DNA of 7,036 nt from Candidatus Sumerlaeota bacterium. Lineage in GTDB: Bacteria; Sumerlaeota; Sumerlaeia; JADFCT01. Position 1 is the first letter of the stretch. The number at the start of each line of letters is the position of its first letter. Both the position numbers and the translations under genes were made by a program. This document shows, piece by piece, positions 6,934-7,036 of this stretch. The stretch spans positions 1 to 7,036 of the forward strand of contig JAPLSP010000645.1 in NCBI GenBank assembly GCA_026398575.1. Direction: 5' to 3'. The notes beneath the pieces are model-generated. The model searched no databases and had not been told where the DNA came from. It saw nothing but the letters and a program-made list of their open reading frames with translations.

Positions 6934-7036
6934 GTTAATTCTCTCTTTCATTGAATATGGATCGCTAAGAATGCAGAAGAAAGAATCAATGCTGATATGG
7001 AAAGCGCCAGCTTTTGGAGTAAGGTGGCTTGCCGCC
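6934..7036 (-). other. Leader upstream of the first GH51 gene; no confident promoter
   Basis: This stretch precedes the first gene of the cluster. It is more AT-rich than the coding parts around it. Apart from the ribosome binding site it holds no -35/-10 pair that I would accept: a TTGATT lies near 6983-6988 but nothing like TATAAT follows 16-18 bases later. Two frames end here and could be the tail of an upstream gene cut by the window edge: one ends in SKSWRFPYQH, and the other is a hydrophobic stretch (LALSISALILSSAFLA) whose TGA overlaps the ATG at 6951. Neither can be confirmed from so few codons. Confidence 0.35.
6941..6948 (-). promoter_or_regulatory. Ribosome binding site selecting the internal start of the larger GH51 gene
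   Basis: On the minus strand this reads AAAGAGAG and sits seven bases before the ATG at 6931-6933. The alternative in-frame ATG at 6949-6951 has no purine-rich stretch at a suitable distance. The protein from the internal start also begins MRKSFLS, a cleaner signal-peptide n-region. Both points favour 6933. The match to the anti-Shine-Dalgarno sequence is moderate, so the upstream start is not excluded. Confidence 0.6.

Noticed and set aside
6952..7036. Sigma-70-type promoter for the operon
   Set aside because: A TTGATT is present on the minus strand, but no acceptable -10 hexamer lies 16-18 bases downstream.

Overview
The window is a compact, co-directional gene cluster on the minus strand. 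It codes for three exported glycoside hydrolases with one cytoplasmic vitamin-salvage kinase set between them. In transcription order (right to left) it reads: a large family GH51 alpha-L-arabinofuranosidase carrying an inserted lectin-like domain (4495-6933), a second, simpler GH51 arabinofuranosidase (2474-4471), the hydroxyethylthiazole kinase ThiM (1654-2472), and a GH5-like cellulase/xylanase-type protein with a short GH43/GH117-like piece at its C-terminus (95-1600). The gaps are 23, 1 and 53 bases. Every start has a purine-rich ribosome binding site, and no convincing internal terminator is visible, so the four genes look like one operon or the main part of one.

The three hydrolases each have a signal peptide and intact catalytic glutamates. 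Together they fit the removal of arabinose side chains and cleavage of the backbone of a plant polysaccharide such as arabinoxylan, arabinan or an arabinogalactan. The two GH51 proteins are clearly paralogous, with the same domain order and many shared motifs. They differ at the acid/base loop and by an insertion of about 180 residues in the C-terminal beta-sandwich of the larger one, which suggests division of labour on different arabinosyl linkages. ThiM is the outsider: it is cytoplasmic, it phosphorylates the thiazole moiety of thiamin, and its start codon lies one base after the stop codon of the second GH51 gene.

The organism cannot be named from this sequence. The DNA is GC-rich with GC-rich third codon positions, which produces long antisense open frames. 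The proteins resemble, from general knowledge, polysaccharide-degrading Planctomycetota, Verrucomicrobiota, Armatimonadota or related uncultured lineages rather than a Bacteroidetes SusC/D locus: no SusC/D, sigma/anti-sigma or transporter gene is present. This is inference.

At the left edge the GH5-like gene stops inside what should be a beta-propeller domain. The 94 bases beyond the stop hold a weak same-frame match to the next expected propeller segment, so the gene may be frameshifted, decayed or mis-assembled. At the right edge, 103 bases of leader precede the first gene, with no confident promoter. I found no RNA genes, mobile elements, CRISPR arrays or long repeats, and no gene-free stretch over 300 bases.
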